From Nonomuraea rubra (GTDB taxonomy: Bacteria > Actinomycetota > Actinomycetes > Streptosporangiales > Streptosporangiaceae): DNA of 64,000 nt. The notes below the pieces were generated by a model. The model saw nothing but the letters and a program-made list of their open reading frames with translations. It ran no database searches and was not told the origin of the DNA. The DNA lies in NCBI RefSeq assembly GCF_014207985.1, contig NZ_JACHMI010000001.1, positions 11,949,001 through 12,013,000 of the forward strand, written 5' to 3'. The position numbers and the translations under genes were made by a program. Numbering within the stretch: the stretch's first letter is position 1; every line of letters starts with the position of its first letter. Positions 16,885-23,451 of this stretch are shown here, piece after piece.

Positions 16885-17529
16885 TCAAAGGTGCCGATGT
16901 ACTCGCCCGTCGCCGCCCCACGAGTGGCTGAGATGCGCGGCGACCGCCGCCCGCGCGGCCTCCTCGGGGCCGTTCGCGATGGCGTCGAGCAGCTCGCGGT
17001 GCTCGGCGACCAGCACGTCCCTGTCCTTGTACACCTCGCGCAGCCGCACCAGGCCGAGCCGCGTCTCCGCGGCCAGCACGCCGTAGAGCCGCTCCAGCCG
17101 CGGGCTGCCGACGGCCTCGATGAGCGCCTGGTGCAGCGCCATGTGCTCGGCCACGGTCTCCGACCAGGGCGCGTCGGCGGGCAGGGCGGCCATCCGGTGC
17201 AGCGCCGCCTCCGCGCCCGGGACCGTCCTGCCGGTCACGGCCCGGGCCATGAGGTCCTCCAGGGGGCGGCGGACGTACATGAGGTCTTCGAGGTCCGAAA
17301 GCGTCACTTCCGGGACATAGGCACTGCGGTTGCGCTCGCGTCTGAGCAGCCCCTCGTGGACCAGGCTCGCCAGCGCCTCCCGCACGGTCGGCCTGGCGAC
17401 GCCGTACGAGGCGGCGATCTCCTGCTCGGGCAGCGCGGTGCCGGGCGGGATCTCGCCGGACAACACCCTGCTGCGCAGGGCGTCGGCGAGCGCGCCGACG
17501 GTGGAGACGGGTCTGAGCGGCAACGTCAC
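16885..17529 (-). CDS. GntR family transcriptional regulator, FadR-like (FCD ligand domain)
   Basis: 214 residues from a GTG at 17529. An N-terminal winged helix (residues about 8-75, with LPEQEIAASYGVARPTVREAL) is followed by an all-helical FCD domain. That domain keeps spaced histidines (EHMALHQALIEA, HLSH) likely to bind a metal and a carboxylate ligand. It overlaps the EamA transporter stop as GTGA, so regulator and exporter are one operon. Two 11-base palindromes matching the GntR-type TnGTnnnACnA pattern lie just upstream of the transporter and are the likely autoregulatory operators. Confidence 0.9.
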   Translation of the reverse strand: MTLPLRPVSTVGALADALRSRVLSGEIPPGTALPEQEIAASYGVARPTVREALASLVHEGLLRRERNRSAYVPEVTLSDLEDLMYVRRPLEDLMARAVTGRTVPGAEAALHRMAALPADAPWSETVAEHMALHQALIEAVGSPRLERLYGVLAAETRLGLVRLREVYKDRDVLVAEHRELLDAIANGPEEAARAAVAAHLSHSWGGDGRVHRHL

Positions 17530-18416
17530 GGCTGCGACTCTAGCTCCCTTTCCGGCATCCGCTCCCTTTCCTGCACCCTTTCCGGTACGGCCACCGCCAC
17601 CAGGCTCAGCCCCAGCAGCACGAGCCCGGCGATCGAGACCGGGGCCAGCCGTTCACCCAGCACCACCAGCCCGAGCAGCGCGGCGACGGCCGGCTCCGCC
17701 AGCGACAGCGTGGCGGCCGTGGCCACGGGGGTGGTGCGCAGGCCGCGGCCGTACAGGAAGTAGGACAGGGCCGTGGTGCCGAGGCCGAGGTAGAGCACGG
17801 CGAGCAGCGCCCGCGGCTCGCCCATCCAGGCGACGCCGCTGACGGCGAGCACCGGCACCATGATCAGCGCGGCGCCGCCGAACATCACCCCCATGACCGC
17901 GTTCGACTGACCGCCCTGGCCGATCGCCCGGGCCGCCGTGACGGCGTAGAAGGCGTACAGCAGCCCGCCCACCAGCGCGAGCACGATCCCGGACACCACC
18001 TGCGCGCCCGCCTCGGCGCCGCCGCCCACGATCAGCGCCGCGCACCCGCAGATGGCCGCCGCGGTGGCCGCGCTCCACCGCCTCGTCGGCCTGCGCCCGT
18101 GCAGCACCCAGGACAGCAACCCGGTGAACACCGGCCCGCTGCCGATCGCGACCACCGTCCCGATGGCCACCCCGGTACGGCCGACGGCGGCGAAGAAGCA
18201 GAGCTGGTACGCGGCCACCGCCACGGCTCCCAGCAGCAGCCCCGGCCTGACGGCCTTCCACAGCCCGGCCCCGGCCACGAGCGCCAGCGCGGCGCCCCCG
18301 ATCACCAGCCGGGCGGCGGCCAGCGCCACGGAATCGGCGGACACCAGCAGCCCGGCCGTGCCCGCGGTCCCCCACAGCACGGAGGCGCCCACGACGGCAA
18401 GCGGTCCATTCCTCAT
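17526..18416 (-). CDS. EamA/DMT family transporter (probable metabolite exporter)
   Basis: 296 residues with ten predicted membrane helices in two EamA repeats (PLAVVGASVLWGTAGTAGLL at the start; VSGIVLALVGGLLYAFYAV opening the second). I start it at the ATG at 18416. A TTG at 18434 would extend it into the operator palindrome. The C-terminal tail is charged and hydrophilic (RVQERERMPERELES). DMT exporters of this type move amino acids or small metabolites out of the cell; the substrate is not predictable. Its operon partner is the FadR-like regulator, so export is probably induced by that regulator's ligand. Confidence 0.87.
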   Translation of the reverse strand: MRNGPLAVVGASVLWGTAGTAGLLVSADSVALAAARLVIGGAALALVAGAGLWKAVRPGLLLGAVAVAAYQLCFFAAVGRTGVAIGTVVAIGSGPVFTGLLSWVLHGRRPTRRWSAATAAAICGCAALIVGGGAEAGAQVVSGIVLALVGGLLYAFYAVTAARAIGQGGQSNAVMGVMFGGAALIMVPVLAVSGVAWMGEPRALLAVLYLGLGTTALSYFLYGRGLRTTPVATAATLSLAEPAVAALLGLVVLGERLAPVSIAGLVLLGLSLVAVAVPERVQERERMPERELESQP

Positions 18417-18423
18417 GAGCCCA

Positions 18424-18464
18424 TTGTCAGACAATCAGACACTGTTCGTCTAGTTGTCAGACAA
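18424..18464. promoter_or_regulatory. Twin GntR-type operators upstream of the EamA-GntR operon
   Basis: The perfect 11-base palindrome TTGTCAGACAA occurs at 18424-18434 and again at 18454-18464, exactly 30 bases apart, so on nearly the same helix face. Each fits the FadR-type half-site pattern TnGTnnnACnA. The first copy sits eight bases before the transporter ATG and the second overlaps the end of the upstream hypothetical gene. This is what an autoregulated FadR-like operon should look like. Binding is inferred. Confidence 0.75.
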
Positions 18465-18834
18465 TTTCTTCCAGCAACTGCCCGATCAGCCGCTCCGCCG
18501 GCGCCGCCACCTCCCCCGCGTAGTCGCCGAACGCGGCCAGCCCCTCCTCGATGTCGGGGACGCTCTTACGGGGCAGCTCCAGCAGCGTCTCCTCCTCCGC
18601 CTGGATGCCGCCCTCCACGTGAAAGGCCCTGCCGGACGCGGCGATGGAGACCTCGAACCTGACCTCGCGACCGTCGGGCAGCATGAACGTGGTGCCGACG
18701 CGGGCGCCCGCGGGCGGGAAGAAATAGGAGAACTGCTCGCTTCTCACGAACGGATGACGTAACTCGGCGAGAATCTCCGACGCCCGGCTCAGGGCCTCCA
18801 ACAGCCCGGCCGCGGCCAGACTCTCGCTGTCCAC
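18457..18834 (-). CDS. Hypothetical protein, 125 residues
   Basis: From a GTG at 18834. The N-terminal half is helical (LAAAGLLEALSRASEILAELRHPF). The middle is a beta region with GTTFMLPDGREVRFEVSIA and a later FHVEGGIQAEEETLLELP, and the C-terminus is helical and acidic. No membrane segment and no recognised motif. The 3' end runs through the second GntR operator (18454-18464), so the regulator could affect read-through from this gene. It stands alone between the acetyltransferase and the EamA operon, all on the same strand. Confidence 0.65.
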   Translation of the reverse strand: MDSESLAAAGLLEALSRASEILAELRHPFVRSEQFSYFFPPAGARVGTTFMLPDGREVRFEVSIAASGRAFHVEGGIQAEEETLLELPRKSVPDIEEGLAAFGDYAGEVAAPAERLIGQLLEEIV

Positions 18835-18889
18835 CCGCCACAGGGTAGTTCAGCCCGCACAGGTGACGCCAGGCGACCGGTGCGGCCGA

Positions 18890-19381
18890 TCAATCGGTGG
18901 CCAGGCGCGCGTGCCGCTCCACGTCGTACCGGACCCCCTCGTAGCCGAGCTTGCCCCGCTCGATGCCCTCCGGCAGGAACCCGGCCTTCGTGGCGACCCG
19001 GCACGACGCCGGGTTGTTCGTCCGGTGCCCCAGCTCCAGCCGGTAGAGCCCGCGCTCGTCGAACGCCCACCGGGCCAGCAGCTCGGTGGCCGCCACCGCG
19101 ACCCCCTTCCCCCTCGCCTCGGGCACGACCCAGTAGGACACCCAGCCGTTGCCGTGGGAGTCGAGCCTGGTCACGGCCACGTTTCCGACGACCCGCTCGC
19201 CCTCGACCACGGCGAAGGCGTGCCCGACCCCGTCCCACGAGGCGATCCAGCCGGAGGCGTCCTTGAGCGTGACGACGGGCCAGGGGGCCTGGCGGCGCAG
19301 GTCGGGGGCTTGGAAGGCACGCAGCACGGCTGGCGCGTCGGCCTCGCGCCACTCCCGCAGCCGGACGTTCACAGGGGTCAC
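18890..19381 (-). CDS. GNAT family N-acetyltransferase (RimJ/RimL type)
   Basis: 163 residues. The GNAT core is clear: VRLREWREADAPAVLRAF at the N-terminus, WVVPEARGKGVAVAATELL as the acetyl-CoA loop (R/QxxGxG/A), and RLELGHRTNNPASCRVATKAGF as the closing motif of RimJ/RimL-like acetyltransferases. I chose the GTG at 19381, 11 bases after the upstream stop; the GTG at 19372 is also possible and neither has a good ribosome-binding site. Probably acetylates a protein N-terminus or small amine. Co-transcribed with the YjbR-like gene. Confidence 0.82.
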   Translation of the reverse strand: MTPVNVRLREWREADAPAVLRAFQAPDLRRQAPWPVVTLKDASGWIASWDGVGHAFAVVEGERVVGNVAVTRLDSHGNGWVSYWVVPEARGKGVAVAATELLARWAFDERGLYRLELGHRTNNPASCRVATKAGFLPEGIERGKLGYEGVRYDVERHARLATD

Positions 19382-19392
19382 AATGTCGGAGA

Positions 19393-19764
19393 TTACCCGG
19401 ATTGCACCTTCTTCCCGATCGGGTGGGTCGCCTCGAAGTCGGCCACGAGCTGCTTGGGCGCGGTCAGGCACCACGCCTCGGCCATCAGCTCGAACAGCTC
19501 CTCGGCGTCGATCCGGTCGAGGTGGACCACCACCCAGCCGAACCGCCCGGCCGTGAACTGCACCTCGAACACCTCGGGCCGCTCGTTGACCAGCGCGATC
19601 TGCTCCTCGATCGTCGCCTTCAGCCCGACGGTCTCGGTGGCCTCCCACAGGTAGCCGAACCCCTTGTCGTGCACCTTGAGGCCGATCCACTCCCCGCCGT
19701 GGCTCATCCGCACGTCGGGCAGCTCGTCCAGCAGCTTCAGGAACTCATCGACGCTGACACCCAT
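19393..19764 (-). CDS. MmcQ/YjbR family protein
   Basis: 123 residues from the ATG at 19764. The open frame reaches further upstream into the divergent promoter but those codons are not protein-like. It has the YjbR layout: a helical N-terminus (VDEFLKLLDELPDVRMS), a beta sheet with GLKVHDKGFGYLW, and RFGWVVVHLDRIDAEELFELMAEAW near the end. The fold resembles CyaY-like DNA-binding domains, but the role is not established. It shares its upstream region with the divergent SRPBCC operon, so its expression may be touched by that TetR regulator. Confidence 0.8.
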   Translation of the reverse strand: MGVSVDEFLKLLDELPDVRMSHGGEWIGLKVHDKGFGYLWEATETVGLKATIEEQIALVNERPEVFEVQFTAGRFGWVVVHLDRIDAEELFELMAEAWCLTAPKQLVADFEATHPIGKKVQSG

Positions 19765-19804
19765 GCCGCCTGTGTACCAGAACCGACCGACAGTTCCGAG
19801 CGTC

Positions 19805-19853
19805 TTGAGCGAACGCTCAAACACTCCTATAGTCGTCTTAAGCGATCGCTCAA
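19805..19853 (+). promoter_or_regulatory. Near-consensus promoter flanked by two TetR-type operators
   Basis: TTGAGC (19805-19810), a 17-base spacer and TATAGT (19828-19833) form a strong sigma-70-type promoter for the plus strand. A 16-base inverted repeat TTGAGCGAACGCTCAA covers the -35 (19805-19820). A second, TTAAGCGATCGCTCAA, covers the expected start site (19838-19853). The two centres are 33 bases apart. The ATG of the first gene follows at 19866 after a GGGGGG run. The third gene of the operon encodes a TetR protein, the obvious candidate to bind here. Confidence 0.8.
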
Positions 19854-19865
19854 TTCGGGGGGATC

Positions 19866-20576
19866 ATGCGGCTGTACATCGAGATCCTGATCAGGGCCGA
19901 TCTGGAGGCGCTGTGGCGGGCCACCCAGGACCCGGCCCGGCACCAGCGCTGGGACCTGCGCTTCGGCCGCATCGAGCCGCTCTCGGAGCACAGGTTCCGC
20001 TACTCGACGCTCGGCATCAGCGGCGTCGGCGTGCACACGGGCGACCGGCACGCCGCCGACGGCTCGTGCACCTCGGCGCTCCGCTTCGGCTCGGACCACC
20101 CGCTCTCCCCGATCCGCGCCGGCTCCGGCTACTGGCGCTACCTTCCCACCCCGGCCGGGATCCGCTTCCTCACCTCCTACGGCTACCGCCCGCACGTCCT
20201 GCCGCCCCGGCTCATGTGGTGGGCCACCGCCTGGTCGTTCGACCGGCTGCGCCTGTGGCTGGAGACCGGCAGATCCCCTGTGCGCACCCTTCTCCAGGCC
20301 CTGGCGGAGGCGGCCACCAGAACGGCCGCCGTCGCCCTGACCGCCTGGCTGGCCGGACCGCTGGCCGCCCTGGCGGCCGCGGCGCTCGCCGTCGCCGTCC
20401 CGCCCCTGCCGGGCACCCCCGCGGCCCGCCGCTGCCTCCGCCATCCCATCGAGCATCCACGGGAGCGACCATGCCCTCGATCTTCCAGCGCGCGCTCGGC
20501 CCCGACTTCGCCCGCCTCCACCCCCGGCTCCAGCGCCGCTTCGGCGTCGGGCTCGACAGCGGCGAGGCCTGCGTAG
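19866..20576 (+). CDS. SRPBCC (polyketide cyclase/START-fold) family membrane-tethered protein
   Basis: 236 residues as read. The N-terminus RLYIEILIRADLEALWRATQDPARHQRWD is the start of the SRPBCC/START fold, a hydrophobic-ligand cavity. A hydrophobic segment at about residues 160-185 looks like a membrane anchor. The last 45 residues are low-complexity Ser/Pro/Ala and read out of frame through the first 106 bases of the next gene. This end is either a very long overlap or the result of a frameshift that removed the true stop. First gene of the TetR-regulated operon. Confidence 0.72.
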   Translation: MRLYIEILIRADLEALWRATQDPARHQRWDLRFGRIEPLSEHRFRYSTLGISGVGVHTGDRHAADGSCTSALRFGSDHPLSPIRAGSGYWRYLPTPAGIRFLTSYGYRPHVLPPRLMWWATAWSFDRLRLWLETGRSPVRTLLQALAEAATRTAAVALTAWLAGPLAALAAAALAVAVPPLPGTPAARRCLRHPIEHPRERPCPRSSSARSAPTSPASTPGSSAASASGSTAARPA

Positions 20577-21139
20577 GCGAGGGCGTCATGCGCCGCGTCT
20601 GGAACGCCGGCCCCGTCGTCCGCCCGTTCCTGTCGCTCGGCGGTCTCAGGAACATCCTGGTCAAGGACACCGGCCGCGACATCCCGTTCCGGATCGAGAA
20701 CTACCCGTACACCGACTCGTACGGCCGCGAGACCGTCACCTTCGTCCGCACCTTCCCGCTCAGCCGCTTCGACGCGACCATGGTCTACGACGAGGCCGGC
20801 GCCCGGGTCGTCGACTACCTGGGCACCCACCAGCACCTCGCCACCCCGCTCGCCCTGTCGGTGGACGAGCGCGGCGGCCTGGTCATCCGCTCGGGCCCGC
20901 AACGCCTGCTGGAAGGCCCGCTCGCCGTCCGCCTCCCGGCCGCCGCCACCGGCACGGCGCTTGTCACCGAGCAGTACGACGACGAGGCCGGGCGCTTCAG
21001 GATCGCGGTCACCGTGTCGAACCCGCTGCTCGGCCGGATCTTCGGCTACTGGGGCAGCTTCACCGTCTCGTACGTGGACGTCGCGGCGCACGGCGTTCCC
21101 GCTAGCGTGAGGCCCAGGCGGGAGGTGGCCCGCCTGTGA
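20471..21139 (+). CDS. DUF4166 domain protein
   Basis: 222 residues from the ATG at 20471, with GGGAG six bases upstream. The DUF4166 pattern is visible. It begins MPSIFQRALGPDFARLHPRLQRRFG, has GVMRRVWNAGP, a central RTFPLSRFDATMVYDEAG, and ends VSNPLLGRIFGYWGSFTVSY. Function unknown; the domain is often found with SRPBCC or dehydrogenase partners, which is also the case here. It overlaps the upstream frame by 106 bases and the downstream TetR start by 4 bases (GTGA). Confidence 0.85.
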   Translation: MPSIFQRALGPDFARLHPRLQRRFGVGLDSGEACVGEGVMRRVWNAGPVVRPFLSLGGLRNILVKDTGRDIPFRIENYPYTDSYGRETVTFVRTFPLSRFDATMVYDEAGARVVDYLGTHQHLATPLALSVDERGGLVIRSGPQRLLEGPLAVRLPAAATGTALVTEQYDDEAGRFRIAVTVSNPLLGRIFGYWGSFTVSYVDVAAHGVPASVRPRREVARL

Positions 21140-21819
21140 ACGCTCGAGGGAGCCCGGTGGCCGACACACGTACGAAGCTGCTCGACGCGGCGCTCGAAAC
21201 GCTCAGGACGCAGGGGATGGCCGGCGCCTCCGCCCGGGCGATCGCCGCGACCGCGGGCGTCAACCAGGCTCTCGTCTTCTACCACTTCGGCAGCGTCGAC
21301 CAGCTCCTGGCCGCCGCCTGCGAGCACGGCGCCCAGCAGCGCATCCCCCTCTACCGCGACCGCTTCGCCGCGGTGACCTCGCTGAGCGAGCTGCTCGACC
21401 TCGGCCGCGAGCTGCACGCGCAGGAGCGCACGGAAGGCAGCGTCGCGGCGCTGGCCCAGCTCCTGGCGGGCAGCCAGACCGACGAGAAGCTGGCCGCGGC
21501 GGTCGTCAAGGGGCTCGACCTGTGGATGGCCGAGGTGGAGCAGGCGCTGGGCCGGGTGCTGGCGAGCTCGCCGCTGGCCGAGTTCGTGGACGTGACCGGG
21601 CTGGCCAAGGCGACGGCGGCGGCGTTCGTGGGGCTGGAGCTGTACGAGGGCGTGGACGCCGACGGCGCGGCCCAGGCTCTGGACGCGCTGGAGGAGCTGG
21701 CCGCGCTGGTGACGGTCCTGGACGACCTCGGGCCGGTGCTGCGCAGGACCGTGCGGGCCAGGCTCACTCGTAGTATCGGACCTCGATCACGTTCCCGTCC
21801 GGGTCAGGGAAGAACATAG
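21136..21819 (+). CDS. TetR family transcriptional regulator (probable autoregulator)
   Basis: 227 residues from a GTG at 21136 that overlaps the DUF4166 stop; a second GTG at 21157 behind GAGGGAG is equally possible and gives VADTRTKLL as the start. The N-terminal HTH (ARAIAATAGVNQALVFYHFGSVDQL) is typical TetR. The C-terminal domain is helical. The last 56 bases overlap the convergent VOC gene, and the final residues (SIGPRSRSRPGQGRT) look like overlap-derived tail. Likely represses its own operon through the operators at 19805-19853. Confidence 0.88.
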   Translation: MNARGSPVADTRTKLLDAALETLRTQGMAGASARAIAATAGVNQALVFYHFGSVDQLLAAACEHGAQQRIPLYRDRFAAVTSLSELLDLGRELHAQERTEGSVAALAQLLAGSQTDEKLAAAVVKGLDLWMAEVEQALGRVLASSPLAEFVDVTGLAKATAAAFVGLELYEGVDADGAAQALDALEELAALVTVLDDLGPVLRRTVRARLTRSIGPRSRSRPGQGRT

Positions 21820-22183
21820 TCTCGGGCGCGATGCCCTGGGCGCCGAACGAGTTCGCGCCGCCGCCGGTGATCTCCACGCCGTGCTGCTTCAGCCGTACCT
21901 GCAGCGCGTCGTAGTCCTCCTTGCCGACCGCGAGGCAGAAGTGGTTGATCGGGTGCCCGGCGCTGCCCTGCACCCCGGTGCCCTCGTCCACGCCGCGCAT
22001 GGCCTCGAACGCCATCAGGTCGAGGATGGTCTCGGGCGAGATCCGGACGCTGGGGAACGGCGCCTTCCCGTCGCGGAACTCCTCGGCCCGGACGCCGGGC
22101 AGGCCGATCACCTGCTCGTAGAAGTCCAGGGACGCGCGGGGGTCGGAGACCCAGCAGACGAGATGGTCCAGGCGTGTGCGCAT
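21764..22183 (-). CDS. VOC superfamily protein (glyoxalase/dioxygenase fold)
   Basis: 139 residues. The two beta-alpha-beta-beta-beta modules are visible: RLDHLVCWVSDPRASLDFYEQVIGL opens the first and HPINHFCLAVGKEDYDALQVRLKQHG the second. The ending TMFFPDPDGNVIEVRYYE is the usual metal-ligand glutamate strand. His in LDHL, His in INHF and the final Glu can form the metal site, so it may be an active lyase, dioxygenase or resistance protein. It is a single-gene unit, convergent with the TetR gene and overlapping its end. Confidence 0.87.
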   Translation of the reverse strand: MRTRLDHLVCWVSDPRASLDFYEQVIGLPGVRAEEFRDGKAPFPSVRISPETILDLMAFEAMRGVDEGTGVQGSAGHPINHFCLAVGKEDYDALQVRLKQHGVEITGGGANSFGAQGIAPETMFFPDPDGNVIEVRYYE

Positions 22184-22266
22184 ACAACACCGTCCTTCGC
22201 GTTCCCTCCAATATCTGATGACCTAATCCTTGTTGTCCACCTAATGCCTCATCGCCCGGCAAATAG

Positions 22267-22692
22267 CTACCTGCCGGAAAGGGCCGGTTCATACCCTGTT
22301 CTGACCCTCACCACGGCTCCACGTCGCCCGGTGACGGTGATCCACAGGGCGCGGAACGCGTGGCTCGCCCGCCCGTTGAAGTCGTCCTCCGGCAGCCGTG
22401 CGATCAGGTCCAGCGCGGCCGGAAGGTGGCCGCACCCGGCCGCCCGCACGGCGAGCAGCGCCGTCGGGTGCTCGCGCTGCGTCCCGGGCGTCTCCCGCAG
22501 CGTGGCGTAGGCCTCGGCGAGCGCCGCCGGCTCCCCCTCGCCCGGCCGGGCGAACACCTCCACCGCCTCCCAGCCGTCGAACCAGCCCTGCGCCTGCCAC
22601 TCCTCCGCCGACGGCTCCCGGGCGAGGTCGTCCCGGTGGGTGAGGATCAGGTAGGCCAGGAGGGGACGATGTAGAAGGCGGAAGGGGTGTCA
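22267..22692 (-). pseudogene. Unrecognised protein gene interrupted by an in-frame TGA
   Basis: The frame ending at 22267 reads smoothly back to a TGA at 22690-22692, and protein-like sequence continues in the same frame beyond that stop (ATDWSAFEPARDLPPLNRR) up to the TetR gene. The intact part begins HPFRLLHRPLLAYLILTHRDD and contains GWFDGWEAVEVFARPGEG and LPEDDFNGRASHAFRALWITVTG. A GTG at 22563 could still start a 98-residue protein. I do not recognise the family. I call it a decayed gene because the coding signature crosses the stop; a short real gene cannot be excluded. Confidence 0.45.
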
Positions 22693-22753
22693 CCGCCGGT
22701 TGAGGGGCGGGAGGTCGCGGGCCGGCTCGAACGCCGACCAGTCCGTCGCCCGC

Positions 22754-23338
22754 TCAGGAATCCGCCGGGCCCGCCAGCTTCGCCAGTGCCCGCAGCCCTT
22801 CCAGGACCTCGGCCGCGCTGGGCGCGTCCGCGGGATTGCCCAGGCTCTGGATCATCACCCCGGACATCAGCGCCGTCTGCACCATCCCGAGGGTACGGGC
22901 GGACCGCTCGGACACGCTCTCTTCCGGCACGCTCCGCAGGATCGCGCTCATGCCCCGCCAGCCCTCCGCCATCCCCTCCGCCACCCGGGAGCCCAGCTCG
23001 GGCTGCCGCCGGCCCTGCAGGAACAGCTCCACCGTGGCCAGCCAGAGATCCGGATGCTCGGCGAACTGCCGTACGAGCCCTTCCCACATGCGCTCGTACG
23101 CGCGGACCTCGTCGTCACCCGCCTCGGGGGCCAGCGCCCGGCCGAGGCTGTCGCCCCACTCGTCCAGCAGGCCGAACAGCGCCTGGGTGAGCAGCGCCTC
23201 CCGCGATCCGAAGTGGTAGCCGATCGCCGCCGTGCTCACGCCGGCCGCGGCGGCGATGTCGCGGACGCTGGTGCGGTCGTAACCCTGCTCGCGCAGGCAC
23301 CGCTTGGCGCCCGCGAGCAGATCTTCACGGTTCCCCAT
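22754..23338 (-). CDS. TetR family transcriptional regulator
   Basis: 194 residues from the ATG at 23338; the frame is open a little further (to 23371) but those codons lie in the operator region. NREDLLAGAKRCLREQGYDRTSVRDIAAAAGVSTAAIGYHFGSREALL is a complete TetR HTH. The C-terminal domain is helical, with an EHPDLWLATVELFLQGRRQPEL helix pair typical of ligand-binding TetR_C domains. It is divergent from the secreted carboxylesterase, and repeats overlapping that gene's promoter make it the likely target. Confidence 0.88.
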   Translation of the reverse strand: MGNREDLLAGAKRCLREQGYDRTSVRDIAAAAGVSTAAIGYHFGSREALLTQALFGLLDEWGDSLGRALAPEAGDDEVRAYERMWEGLVRQFAEHPDLWLATVELFLQGRRQPELGSRVAEGMAEGWRGMSAILRSVPEESVSERSARTLGMVQTALMSGVMIQSLGNPADAPSAAEVLEGLRALAKLAGPADS

Positions 23339-23354
23339 GGGCCCACAGATTAGC

Positions 23355-23419
23355 ACGAACGTCTGATGCATTCGTTTTGCGCGTTCGTTTTGCGCGATCG
23401 TGCAAACTCGGGCTATGGT
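23355..23419 (+). promoter_or_regulatory. TetR-type operator repeats overlapping the carboxylesterase promoter
   Basis: Two adjacent copies of TTCGTTTTGCGCG (23371-23383 and 23384-23396) lie between the divergent TetR and esterase genes. ACGAA at 23355-23359 is an inverted partner of TTCGT. A plausible plus-strand promoter, TTGCGC (23390-23395), 18 bases and TATGGT (23414-23419), overlaps the second copy. The esterase start follows with GGAG and a GTG at 23452. Repression by the divergent regulator is inferred. Confidence 0.55.
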
Positions 23420-23451
23420 CCTGCCATCACTTGATCGACAGGAGAACGACC

